From an uncultured Bacteroidales bacterium (lineage in GTDB: Bacteria > Bacteroidota > Bacteroidia > Bacteroidales > Muribaculaceae), in contig USHH01000114.1 of NCBI GenBank assembly GCA_900554345.1, positions 1-7,141 on the forward strand: 7,141 nucleotides of DNA, in the 5' to 3' direction. A program made the translations under genes and the position numbers. Below are positions 1-6,135 of the stretch, piece by piece. Position 1 is the first letter of the stretch; each line of letters opens with the position of its first letter. The notes under the pieces are model-generated. The model did no database searches. It saw only the letters and a list, made by a program, of their open reading frames with translations, and was not told where the DNA came from.

Positions 1-222
1 CCGACAGGGACGCCCCTGCCGGTTCTGGTGTTTGTAGCCGCCCTGACGGTAGGATGGACGGCCCTGATAGCTCCTCTGCTGGCCGTCGCCGTAGTCGCGG
101 CGCTCGCCCTGTGCGGATGGATAGTTTACTTTCTCATAGGTCCCCTCGCCCTCTCCGTTGTCCTGTGAGAGCGACGCGGCGCTGTTGATACGTGGTCTTT
201 TGGGTTTCTTTTCTGATTCCAT
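1..222 (-). CDS. N-terminal part of a basic low-complexity protein, probable RsuA/RluB-type rRNA pseudouridine synthase (partial)
   Basis: Seventy-four codons are visible from an ATG at 222-220, and the frame is open to the window edge. The protein starts MESEKKPKRPRI, passes through an acidic stretch and YEKVNY, then becomes rich in Arg, Gln, Gly and Tyr with short QGRPSYRQGGY-like units (about residues 48-72). There is no signal peptide, so it is probably cytoplasmic. Bacteroidales RsuA/RluB-family 23S rRNA pseudouridine synthases often carry this kind of unordered, RNA-binding-like N-terminal extension before the S4 and catalytic domains, and the MESEKKP...YEKVNY opening fits my recollection of them. 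The catalytic part lies outside the window, so the assignment is inference; a DEAD-box helicase or another RNA-binding protein is possible. The start is chosen because it is the first ATG in frame downstream of a good promoter. No clear Shine-Dalgarno precedes it, only an A-rich stretch. Confidence 0.55.
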   Translation of the reverse strand, partial: MESEKKPKRPRINSAASLSQDNGEGEGTYEKVNYPSAQGERRDYGDGQQRSYQGRPSYRQGGYKHQNRQGRPCR

Positions 223-373
223 TTGACGTCTTTTGTTTGATGCTATGTCGGCCGCCGGACATCTCTGCCCATGCGCGACATGTTGCTGGATGTGGTTTTC
301 GGTTGATTTAATGAGTTTTTAAGTTAGACGCGGGTCTGCGTCATCGGTTAGCGCACGAAGCTGAAAACTTCCG

Positions 374-405
374 CAAAAATAAAAATTAAAATTCAGTAAA
401 GCAAA
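374..405 (-). promoter_or_regulatory. Bacteroidetes-type promoter for the partial gene at 1-222
   Basis: Read on the minus strand, TTTG (405-402) is followed after 20 bases by TATTTTTG (381-374). This matches the Bacteroidetes primary sigma consensus TTTG-N19/20-TAnnTTTG. Transcription would start a few bases on, near 368-370, giving a leader of about 145 nt. That leader contains a short perfect hairpin, GACGC/GCGTC with a 6-nt loop (327-342), and a weaker ATGTC/GACAT inverted repeat (245-262). The promoter sits directly beyond the terminator of the neighbouring gene, so the two minus-strand genes are probably separate units. Confidence 0.75.
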
Positions 406-423
406 TAAATGAATCAAAAACTG

Positions 424-451
424 AAAAAAGGAGCTTCCCGAGGGGGAAGCT
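424..451 (-). terminator. Rho-independent terminator of the 458-1486 gene
   Basis: On the minus strand a perfect 8-bp stem AGCTTCCC/GGGAAGCT with a 4-base loop (451-432) is followed by CC and six T (429-424). It begins 7 bases beyond the stop codon of the gene at 458-1486. There is no T run on the other side, so it acts on minus-strand transcripts only. Confidence 0.9.
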
Positions 452-457
452 GTGGAT

Positions 458-1486
458 TCAGAACAGTGTGTACGACATCTTGAAGGAGAGCGACGGGCAG
501 ACCTTGAGGCCCCGGATAAGGCCCATGTAGTCGCCCACCTTTCCGCTGATGTGGCGCACGTCGCGTGTGAGGTTGGTGCCGTCGTGGGTGATCACCTGCG
601 GAGCGCCGCCCCAGAAGAGCACTCCTAAGTCGAAGCCTATCTTGAAACGCTTGTCGCGTGCCGGAGCTCCGCTGTAGCCGATGCCCACATAGGGTTTGAA
701 TCTGTTGACGAAAGCAGAGGCCTTCACCATGCCGTCCTTGCCCGGCTCCATTATATAGGGAGTGCCGTCCTTGAAGTCGCCCACATGCATTCCGAGGTGG
801 CCGTAAGGCTTCATCTTCTCGAAAATCTGCTGTGCCGTCTCGGGATCAAGATAGGCATCGCTGATGCCTGGCAGGAAAGGCTCATCCATATACCTTTTAT
901 CCTCAAGATAGTCGTAGTAGTAGTTGTAGAGGTTCATCATCAGCAGCGAGGGCATCTCCTCGGGAGTGTTGGCCACGGTGCCCATCTTGTTGGAGCCGAC
1001 GAGGAAACCCACGGTGAGGTGCCAGTTGCGGTTGGAGGGTATGGGCATCACGTCTACCATGAAGCGGAAATTGACGCCTGTGGGCTTTGCCTTCATGTCG
1101 ATCACCTCGTCCATGTCGTAGTTGGTGAGCTGCGTCATGATCTCCTGCACCCTGTCGAAGTTGTTGCCCACCTGGCCGTCGGCGTAAGTCACGACGTTGA
1201 AGTGCATCGGGATGTTGATATGGGGCATGACGTCGACCCCGGCGCGCACACGCGCCCAGTCGGTAATCGGAGCGGCCAGCTCGAGGCCTACGCCGTTGGA
1301 GCCGATATTGAGGCCGAGGTCAAGATGGTTGAGCACATTATTGATGCGCATGTTGTCGAAGATGGTAAACGGGTGTCCCGGATCCATATAATCGGCCCCT
1401 CCAGCCGGAGAGAGATACTGCGCGGAAACGCCGGAAGCCACACAAAGGGAGGCGATAGCCGCAGCGAAGCGATGAAGAAGGTTCAT
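458..1486 (-). CDS. Exported protein, probable outer-membrane beta-barrel, no family name recognised
   Basis: The protein has 342 residues. A signal peptide covers residues 1-22 (basic NLLHRF start, hydrophobic core, VSA before Gln23), so signal peptidase I should cut at A22/Q23. The mature chain has alternating, glycine-rich segments typical of barrel strands: residues 55-70 (LDLGLNIGSNGVGLEL), 78-88, 138-162, 263-272 (FKPYVGIGYS) and 281-292 (FKIGFDLGVLFW). It ends in an aromatic residue (SYTLF), the usual C-terminal signal for insertion by the BAM complex. An unusual tyrosine cluster (NLYNYYYDYLEDKRY, 185-199) and a Pro/Asp-rich stretch lie in the middle, probably in a loop or plug. I believe such proteins are common and uncharacterised in Bacteroidales; the substrate is unknown. 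It has its own promoter and terminator, so it is monocistronic, divergent from the lipoprotein/OmpA pair. Start: first ATG giving a complete signal peptide. Confidence 0.85.
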   Translation of the reverse strand: MNLLHRFAAAIASLCVASGVSAQYLSPAGGADYMDPGHPFTIFDNMRINNVLNHLDLGLNIGSNGVGLELAAPITDWARVRAGVDVMPHINIPMHFNVVTYADGQVGNNFDRVQEIMTQLTNYDMDEVIDMKAKPTGVNFRFMVDVMPIPSNRNWHLTVGFLVGSNKMGTVANTPEEMPSLLMMNLYNYYYDYLEDKRYMDEPFLPGISDAYLDPETAQQIFEKMKPYGHLGMHVGDFKDGTPYIMEPGKDGMVKASAFVNRFKPYVGIGYSGAPARDKRFKIGFDLGVLFWGGAPQVITHDGTNLTRDVRHISGKVGDYMGLIRGLKVCPSLSFKMSYTLF

Positions 1487-1608
1487 TGTCGGTCAATATA
1501 TAGTGGTTACAAATCTGACGGTGTCGGAGAGGAGAGCCGGCGCCTACACCTTATTATATATAAGGGGCGGCAGTAACGGCCGCTGTCCGGTATTGAGGTT
1601 TTAGGCCA

Positions 1609-1639
1609 CAAAGATAGCAAGAAATCGGTTAACGGCAAA
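1609..1639 (-). promoter_or_regulatory. Bacteroidetes-type promoter for the 458-1486 gene
   Basis: On the minus strand TTTG (1639-1636, within TTTTG) is followed after 19 bases by TATCTTTG (1616-1609), an exact TAnnTTTG match. The start of transcription should be near 1602-1604, giving a leader of about 117 nt before the ATG at 1486. Confidence 0.85.
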
Positions 1640-1752
1640 ACATTGTCTTCAGCGTGGAGGGAGGGCCGAAGGTGACGGGGCTCGGAGGAAAAAGAGGCCG
1701 ACAAGAGGCCGCGGGGTCCCGAAAAGAGGAAAATCAGGGATTAGGCAACAGA

Positions 1753-1784
1753 ATGGCATATATCCATCCATCTATCTATGCCAT
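1753..1784. repeat. Inverted repeat ATGGCATA/TATGCCAT between the divergent promoters
   Basis: A perfect 8-bp inverted repeat (1753-1760 and 1777-1784) is separated by 16 bases made of a short tetranucleotide repeat (ATCC ATCC ATCT ATCT). It lies about 115 bases upstream of the minus-strand promoter and 145 upstream of the plus-strand one. No T run follows on either strand, so it is not an intrinsic terminator. A protein-binding site is possible but unproven. Confidence 0.5.
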
Positions 1785-1890
1785 AGCGCTTTCCAGAATT
1801 TATTAACAAGCCTTAACAGTTCATTTTTGTTAAAATTAACATTTGCATTTACAACTTATTATAGTATTCACGCGGATTTCAGGGATTTTA

Positions 1891-1934
1891 GTTAAAATTT
1901 GTTTTTGTAAAAAATAATGCGTTAAAAATTTGTT
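1891..1934 (+). repeat. Imperfect direct repeat GTTAAAATTTGTT overlapping the -33 region
   Basis: GTTAAAATTTGTT at 1891-1903 recurs as GTTAAAAATTTGTT at 1921-1934, 30 bases later, about three helical turns. The second copy contains the TTTG -33 element of the lipoprotein promoter. A partial third copy, GTTAAAATTAAC, sits at 1829-1840. AT-rich sequence recurs easily by chance, so function is uncertain. Confidence 0.45.
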
Positions 1935-1960
1935 AGTTTTATTAAAGAGTTTTACCTTTG
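1929..1960 (+). promoter_or_regulatory. Bacteroidetes-type promoter for the lipoprotein-OmpA operon
   Basis: TTTG (1929-1932) is followed after 20 bases by TACCTTTG (1953-1960), an exact match to TTTG-N19/20-TAnnTTTG. The upstream 140 bases are strongly AT-rich, as often seen at strong promoters. Transcription should begin at roughly 1964-1968, leaving a leader of about 180 nt before the ATG at 2148. No other TAnnTTTG was found nearer to the gene, nor one between the two operon genes. Confidence 0.88.
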
Positions 1961-1965
1961 TGCTC

Positions 1966-2147
1966 AATTAGAAGCTTCAAAGGTTTTAATTCAATTCGCA
2001 TCTATGCTTTTTGTCTATCAAACATACACATAAACACCGAGGTATCAGGCTATTTGGGACCTGAGACCCCGGAAAGCACCGATGACTGTCCATCAAATTC
2101 GTATTAAAAGTAGTTAAATTATCATAATCAATTCAAATCTCAAAGGA
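1966..2147 (+). promoter_or_regulatory. Structured 5' leader of the lipoprotein gene, with hairpin and two tiny upstream ORFs
   Basis: The leader is about 180 nt, long for a Bacteroidales gene. At 2037-2072 two 13-base arms (CCGAGGTATCAGG and CCTGAGACCCCGG) pair with only two mismatches around a 10-nt loop. No U run follows, so it is not a terminator. Just before it an ATG at 2004 opens a 9-codon reading frame (MLFVYQTYT) ending in TAA at 2031-2033, three bases from the stem. Just after it GGAAAG (2071-2076) precedes another ATG at 2082, opening an 11-codon frame (MTVHQIRIKSS) that ends at 2117. The hairpin is seen directly; translation of the small frames is speculation. I recognise no known riboswitch. 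Confidence 0.55.
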
Positions 2148-4817
2148 ATGAATAGAAAATTAATCAACGGTTTGCTGCTGCTGGCCACCGCCACGGCTGG
2201 CGTCGGCATGTTCACGTCGTGTAAGGATACCGACGAGGACTACGCAAAAGAGATTATGGTAGGGCAGAAGAATCTGACCGACCGTCTCAACAATCTCCAG
2301 ACCGACCTTGACGCCCTCAAGAACTGGCGTCCTGTGATCGAGGAGGCAATCTCCAAGCTCCGCAGCGAGCTTCAGGCTGAGATCGATGCCAACAAGAACG
2401 CCATCGATCAGGTGAACGGCAAGATCGACCTGCTCACTCAGCAGATTGCCAAGCTCGAAGGTGACCTTGCGGCCATCAACGACAAGATCGCCACTCTTGA
2501 GACCGCCATCAACTCCATCAACGACCGTCTCGACGCTCTCGGTGGCCGCGTAGACGACCTCAACAACAAGGTAGACTCTGAGGTGGCCCGCATCAACGAG
2601 GAGATCAACAAGCTCAGCGAGGCAATCGACAATCTCGCCGCATCTCTGCAGGGTCAGATCGACACCCTGAAGCAGGACCTCGAGGGCGTCACCTCAAGGG
2701 TTGACGGCCTTTACGATGACATCCACGGCGAAGGCGGCATCATCGACCAGATCACAGCCATCTCCGACCGTCTCGACGTCTTCTCCGACCGTCTCGACGC
2801 CGTTGAGGAGGAAGCAGCCAAGGCTCTCGGACTCGCCGAGACCAACGCCGCCGCCATCGAGAAGCTCGTGGCACTCACCGAAAGCCTCGACGGCCGTGTA
2901 GGCACTCTCGAGGACAACGTCCGCGACCTTCAGGAAGCTCTCGTCGACGTGATGGAGGAGCTCGCAAATCTCGAAAACGAGGTTGCCCTCAACACAGCCG
3001 ACATCGAGAACATCTATGAGATCCTCAACCGTCACGACCTGCTCTTCTCGCAGCTCCAGACCCAGATGGGCAACATCTTCAACGCTGTCAACAACAACCT
3101 CAAGGAGCAGGTGACAAGCGTGATTGCCGAAGGCACGGCCAACCCCGTGTTCGGCTACCTCAACACTCCGTTCGGCATCAAGAGCAACATGCTTCTCGGC
3201 TATGCCGGCGTCGCTGACATCAAAACAAGCTTCCCGACTGATCAGACACGTGCTGAGTATGACACGGGCGCATCCGGTATGTGCCTGACCTCGGATGAAT
3301 TGAAATACCTCATGGTGAATCTCGGCATCACACCCGAGGAAATCGAATCCGGCGACATCCTCATGCAGGAAGGCCCCGGCTCTCACAACGGTGATGGCTA
3401 CCTCGGCACACTCTACATGACAATCAACCCGCTCGAGCGTAACTTCAGCACCATCGACGTCAGCCTCGTGACATCCGACGGCCAGAGCTCACCTGCCGGC
3501 ATCCTCACCATCAAGAGCAGCGGCGACCGTCTGAAATACGGCTACACACGTGCTTATGATGAGAGTAAAGTCACAGAGCAGGGCTTCTACGCTACCGAAG
3601 TCAGCGTTCCGAAGAACAGCGAGACAACCAACACTCTCGGCATCCAGATCAACAAGGAGATTGGCACAGCCTTCAAGAACCTCGTTGAGAACCGCTCGAT
3701 GTCTGACCTCGCATACGTGGCCAAGACCATCTACGACCAGTTCAACGGCGTTTGCGACGCATACGCAATCAACGTGAACTACAAGCAGACCAACGTAGAC
3801 CTTAACGGCAACAACGTTGAGACCGACCGCAACGTACGCAGCGGCTACAACATCGGCGTGGCTACCTTCAAGCCCCTCAGCTACTGCTTCCTCTATGGCC
3901 AGGGCTCAGACCGTCGTCTCCCCGAGTTCTCGCCGATCAGCGAAGTTCTCGAGAACCTGAAGGACGACATCAAGATCAACCTCACATTCAATGATGTGAC
4001 TTGGACAGCCATCACTCTCAAACCCGAAGACTACCTGATTACAGAAGCTTCGATTGTAATCGATCTGGGTGGAATCAAGATCTACAATGGCAATCAGGAA
4101 GTAGGCGAGATTCGCGAAGGCACGAAAATCACCCTTGGCTACAAGGATGGCCAGGCCACAACGGAAGATGGAGACATCAGCGGGCTTATCAATGAGCTCA
4201 ACGAAAAGCTCGGTGGCACTATTGAGAACATCACCTCACAGGTTAACAGCCAGGTAGCCGCGATGGTAAACAACATCAACAGCCAGCTCAAGGGCATCAA
4301 CGGCCAGATCCAGGACAGCCTCGACAAGATCTTCGAGAACATCAAGAACCAGCTCGGCAACAAGCTTGACCTCGCCGACAACCTGATTGAGAAATACAAC
4401 CAGATCGCCCGCAAGATCAATAACATCCTCGCCAACCCCAACGCCTACCTCCAGGTGATGATGGCTTACCGCGGTGCTGACGGCCAGCTCCACCACCTCT
4501 CCACCAACCCCAACGATCCTACCATACTCGTCGGCAACGGTAAAGGCGTAGAGCTCTTCGCAACCTCCTACTCTGCCGAGCTCATCGCTCCTTCCTACAG
4601 GAAGATTGTGGCTGTGATTGCCGAGAACGGCAGCATCACAACTAACCTCGACGATATCAACACCGCCAGCGAGCTCGACCAGATTCTCCCCGGCCGCCAG
4701 CAGAGAATAGCCCTCAATACCCAGGAAATGAAACCGGGCTACGTCTACACGATTCTTTACACTTCGATGGACTACGCAGGTCACACCTCGACACGCAGAT
4801 ATTACGTGAAAAAATAA
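2148..4817 (+). CDS. Large lipoprotein with a long coiled coil, probably surface-exposed
   Basis: The protein has 889 residues. A lipoprotein signal (MNRKLINGLL, hydrophobic core, FTSC) places the lipidated Cys at 25. The following KDTDEDY is acidic, like the lipoprotein export signals that send Bacteroidetes lipoproteins to the outer face of the outer membrane. Residues about 36-325 are almost continuous coiled coil with hydrophobic a/d spacing (for example INDRLDALGGRVDDLNNKV), broken by a glycine-rich turn near 193-197. Residues about 326-672 look globular and beta-rich. A second coiled coil covers about 674-762. The C-terminus (about 763-889) resembles an Ig-like beta-sandwich ending YAGHTSTRRYYVKK. 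The N-terminal style recalls Bacteroides lipoproteins annotated as having a PL29-lyase N-terminal domain, but no lyase domain is recognised. It is first in a probable operon with ompA-like 4875-5996. The AAGG before the start is only one base from the ATG, so it is an unlikely Shine-Dalgarno. The start is fixed by the signal peptide. Function unknown; a stalk, adhesin or spacer is plausible. Confidence 0.9.
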   Translation: MNRKLINGLLLLATATAGVGMFTSCKDTDEDYAKEIMVGQKNLTDRLNNLQTDLDALKNWRPVIEEAISKLRSELQAEIDANKNAIDQVNGKIDLLTQQIAKLEGDLAAINDKIATLETAINSINDRLDALGGRVDDLNNKVDSEVARINEEINKLSEAIDNLAASLQGQIDTLKQDLEGVTSRVDGLYDDIHGEGGIIDQITAISDRLDVFSDRLDAVEEEAAKALGLAETNAAAIEKLVALTESLDGRVGTLEDNVRDLQEALVDVMEELANLENEVALNTADIENIYEILNRHDLLFSQLQTQMGNIFNAVNNNLKEQVTSVIAEGTANPVFGYLNTPFGIKSNMLLGYAGVADIKTSFPTDQTRAEYDTGASGMCLTSDELKYLMVNLGITPEEIESGDILMQEGPGSHNGDGYLGTLYMTINPLERNFSTIDVSLVTSDGQSSPAGILTIKSSGDRLKYGYTRAYDESKVTEQGFYATEVSVPKNSETTNTLGIQINKEIGTAFKNLVENRSMSDLAYVAKTIYDQFNGVCDAYAINVNYKQTNVDLNGNNVETDRNVRSGYNIGVATFKPLSYCFLYGQGSDRRLPEFSPISEVLENLKDDIKINLTFNDVTWTAITLKPEDYLITEASIVIDLGGIKIYNGNQEVGEIREGTKITLGYKDGQATTEDGDISGLINELNEKLGGTIENITSQVNSQVAAMVNNINSQLKGINGQIQDSLDKIFENIKNQLGNKLDLADNLIEKYNQIARKINNILANPNAYLQVMMAYRGADGQLHHLSTNPNDPTILVGNGKGVELFATSYSAELIAPSYRKIVAVIAENGSITTNLDDINTASELDQILPGRQQRIALNTQEMKPGYVYTILYTSMDYAGHTSTRRYYVKK
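2761..2799 (+). repeat. 18-bp tandem-like DNA repeat in heptad phase inside the coiled coil
   Basis: TCTCCGACCGTCTCGACG occurs at 2761-2778 and again, identical, at 2782-2799. The offset is 21 bases, exactly seven codons, so each copy encodes SDRLD in the same heptad position. Related GACCGTCTCGACG sequence occurs at about 2522-2534. This points to growth of the coiled coil by in-frame duplication, or to strong codon bias acting on a repeated peptide. Confidence 0.75.
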
Positions 4818-4874
4818 GTCGTGACAGCAGAGTCTGACAAAGTGAAATCAAGAACCCAATAAAGAGATAAACAA

Positions 4875-5996
4875 ATGAAATTAAATAAAATCTTACTGAC
4901 AGCCTCGCTTCTGATGGGTGGCCTCTGCAGCGCCAACGCCCAGGAAGAGGTGACAGAATATGTCTTCATTCCCAACTGGTACGTCCAGGCTCAGGTGGGT
5001 ATGCAGGAGACATTGGGCGAAGGGAGCTTCGGCGACCTTCTCCAGCCCAATGTACAGCTGGCCGGCGGCTACAACTTCAATCCGTATGTAGGCCTTCGCC
5101 TCTCGGTGAACGCATGGAGCTCGAAAGGCACCAGCAAAATCTTCGACACACGCTACAAATGGCGCTGGAACTATGTGGCACCGATGGTTGACGCCATGTT
5201 CAACATGACCAACATCCTCGGCGGCTACAATCCCGAGCGTCTCGTAGAGGTGAACGTGTTCGGCGGTATCGGTGTCAACGTGGCATGGGACAACGACCAG
5301 GCCTGGGACCAGAACACCGCGTTCCTGAAGAACAACAACCTTCCCAACTCGCCTGAGTATTATATGCTCGGCAAGCTCTGGGACGGCACAAAGGCACGCT
5401 TCGTGGGCCGCTTCGGCGCCGACGTCAACTTCAACCTGACGAAGAACTGGCAGGTAGGCCTCGAACTTCAGGCCAACGTGCTCCCCGACGGCTACAACTC
5501 GAAGAAGGCCGGCAACGCCGACTGGTATTTCAATGCCCTCGTAGGCGTGAAATACTCCTTCGGCGACCGCTACGAGAAGCGCGTGAAGACAATCGCACAG
5601 CCCGAGCCCGAGATCATCGAGCGCGTGGTTGAGAAGGTTGTCGAGGTTCCCGCTGCTCCCGTACAGAAGGAAGTGTTCCGTCGCGACGTCTTCTTCAAGA
5701 TCTCCAAACACGTGATCACACCCGAGGAGATGCAGAAGGTGGCAGCCATCGCCGACTACATGAAAGCCAATCCCGACTCGAAGGTGGTCATCACCGGCTA
5801 CGCCGACAAGGGCACAGGCTCCATGGCCTTCAACCTCCACCTCTCCGCACAGCGTGCCGAGACTGTTGCCAACACACTCACCAACAAGTATGGCATAGCC
5901 CGCAGCCGCATGGAAGTGAAGAGCATGGGCGAGACAATGTTCCAGCCCTATCCCGATCCCGTCCAGAACCGTGTCGCAATCTGTATCGTAGAATAA
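4875..5996 (+). CDS. OmpA-family outer-membrane protein with a peptidoglycan-binding C-terminal domain
   Basis: The protein has 373 residues. A signal peptide (residues 1-22, ending SANA before Gln23) is followed by a predicted eight-stranded barrel (about 24-230, last strand ALVGVKYSFG). A Pro/Glu/Val-rich hinge (about 240-265, AQPEPEIIERVVEKVVEVP) leads to the OmpA-like domain (about 268-373). That domain shows VVITGYADKGTG, LSAQRAETV, YGIARSRMEVKSMGE and the closing QNRVAICI. Asp311 and Arg327 correspond to the conserved pair that holds diaminopimelate in peptidoglycan. Known role of the family: tethering the outer membrane to the cell wall. Length and layout are normal for Bacteroidetes OmpA proteins without TSP3 repeats. 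It starts 57 bases after the lipoprotein gene, with no terminator or TAnnTTTG promoter between, so the two are probably cotranscribed, and a strong terminator follows. Only an A-rich stretch precedes the ATG. I give no gene symbol because Bacteroidales carry several OmpA paralogues. Confidence 0.95.
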   Translation: MKLNKILLTASLLMGGLCSANAQEEVTEYVFIPNWYVQAQVGMQETLGEGSFGDLLQPNVQLAGGYNFNPYVGLRLSVNAWSSKGTSKIFDTRYKWRWNYVAPMVDAMFNMTNILGGYNPERLVEVNVFGGIGVNVAWDNDQAWDQNTAFLKNNNLPNSPEYYMLGKLWDGTKARFVGRFGADVNFNLTKNWQVGLELQANVLPDGYNSKKAGNADWYFNALVGVKYSFGDRYEKRVKTIAQPEPEIIERVVEKVVEVPAAPVQKEVFRRDVFFKISKHVITPEEMQKVAAIADYMKANPDSKVVITGYADKGTGSMAFNLHLSAQRAETVANTLTNKYGIARSRMEVKSMGETMFQPYPDPVQNRVAICIVE

Positions 5997-6042
5997 TCTC
6001 CGAGACAGGATAATAACGACCGATAACCGACGTTAATAGATT

Positions 6043-6101
6043 GTCACACCTGTCTTGCATAGGCCGTGGGCCTGCAAGGCGGGTGTGACTTCTTTATGTT
6101 T
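6043..6101 (+). terminator. Very strong rho-independent terminator after the OmpA-family gene
   Basis: Arms at 6043-6065 and 6069-6089 form 21 base pairs (two of them G-U) with a single 2-base bulge (6060-6061) and a 3-base loop. The sequence then runs TTCTTTATGTTT (6090-6101). It begins 46 bases after the OmpA stop codon. The reverse strand has no T run, so it serves plus-strand transcripts. Confidence 0.9.
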
Positions 6102-6106
6102 CACAC

Positions 6107-6135
6107 GGCGGCGCTCCGACCGGAAGGCGCCCGCC
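6107..6135 (+). other. GC-rich hairpin just upstream of the last gene
   Basis: GGCG/CGCC, then GCGC/GCGC and a short TCC/GGA top pair across 6107-6135, with a C bulge and two extra bases. It lies 26 bases before the start codon of the 6162 gene. No T run follows. It could be part of that gene's leader or a back-up for the preceding terminator. Confidence 0.5.

Larger units (their letters stand above)
1487..2147. other. 661-base divergent intergenic region
   Basis: No credible protein-coding gene lies here. The left part (1487-1640) holds the minus-strand leader and promoter of the 458-1486 gene. That leader contains CCTTAT/ATAAGG arms (1549-1565) and a GC-rich GCGGC/GCCGC stem nearby. The middle (1641-1790) has a purine-rich stretch and the inverted repeat at 1753-1784. 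From about 1790 to 1950 the sequence turns strongly AT-rich, with repeated TTAACA and GTTAAAATTTG motifs leading into the plus-strand promoter. The rest is the structured leader of the lipoprotein gene. Confidence 0.8.

Noticed and set aside
785..1576. 263-codon plus-strand open frame
   Set aside because: It lies antisense to the exported protein gene at 458-1486. Its translation is His/Val-rich without domains, a by-product of codon bias, and the opposite frame has a signal peptide, promoter and terminator.
1507..1704. 65-codon minus-strand open frame upstream of the 458-1486 gene
   Set aside because: It spans the promoter at 1609-1639, so it would be split by the transcript start. No start context and no recognisable protein features.
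1753..1784. Inverted repeat considered as a terminator or insertion-sequence end
   Set aside because: No T run on either side, no target-site duplication, and no transposase gene in the window.
2250..3120. Coiled-coil gene considered as a phage tail fibre
   Set aside because: It has a lipoprotein signal peptide, its partner is OmpA-family, and no phage genes are nearby.
2694..3386. 230-codon minus-strand open frame inside the lipoprotein gene
   Set aside because: It is antisense to the coiled coil. Frequent GAC, CTC and ATC codons remove stops on the other strand. No promoter or recognisable domain.
4818..4874. Possible terminator or separate promoter between the lipoprotein and OmpA-family genes
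   Set aside because: No stable stem with a T run and no TAnnTTTG element were found in the 57 bases, so cotranscription is the simpler reading.
4893..5840. 315-codon minus-strand open frame opposite the OmpA-family gene
   Set aside because: The plus strand has a full OmpA architecture with conserved Asp and Arg. The antisense product is an unstructured His/Val-rich string.
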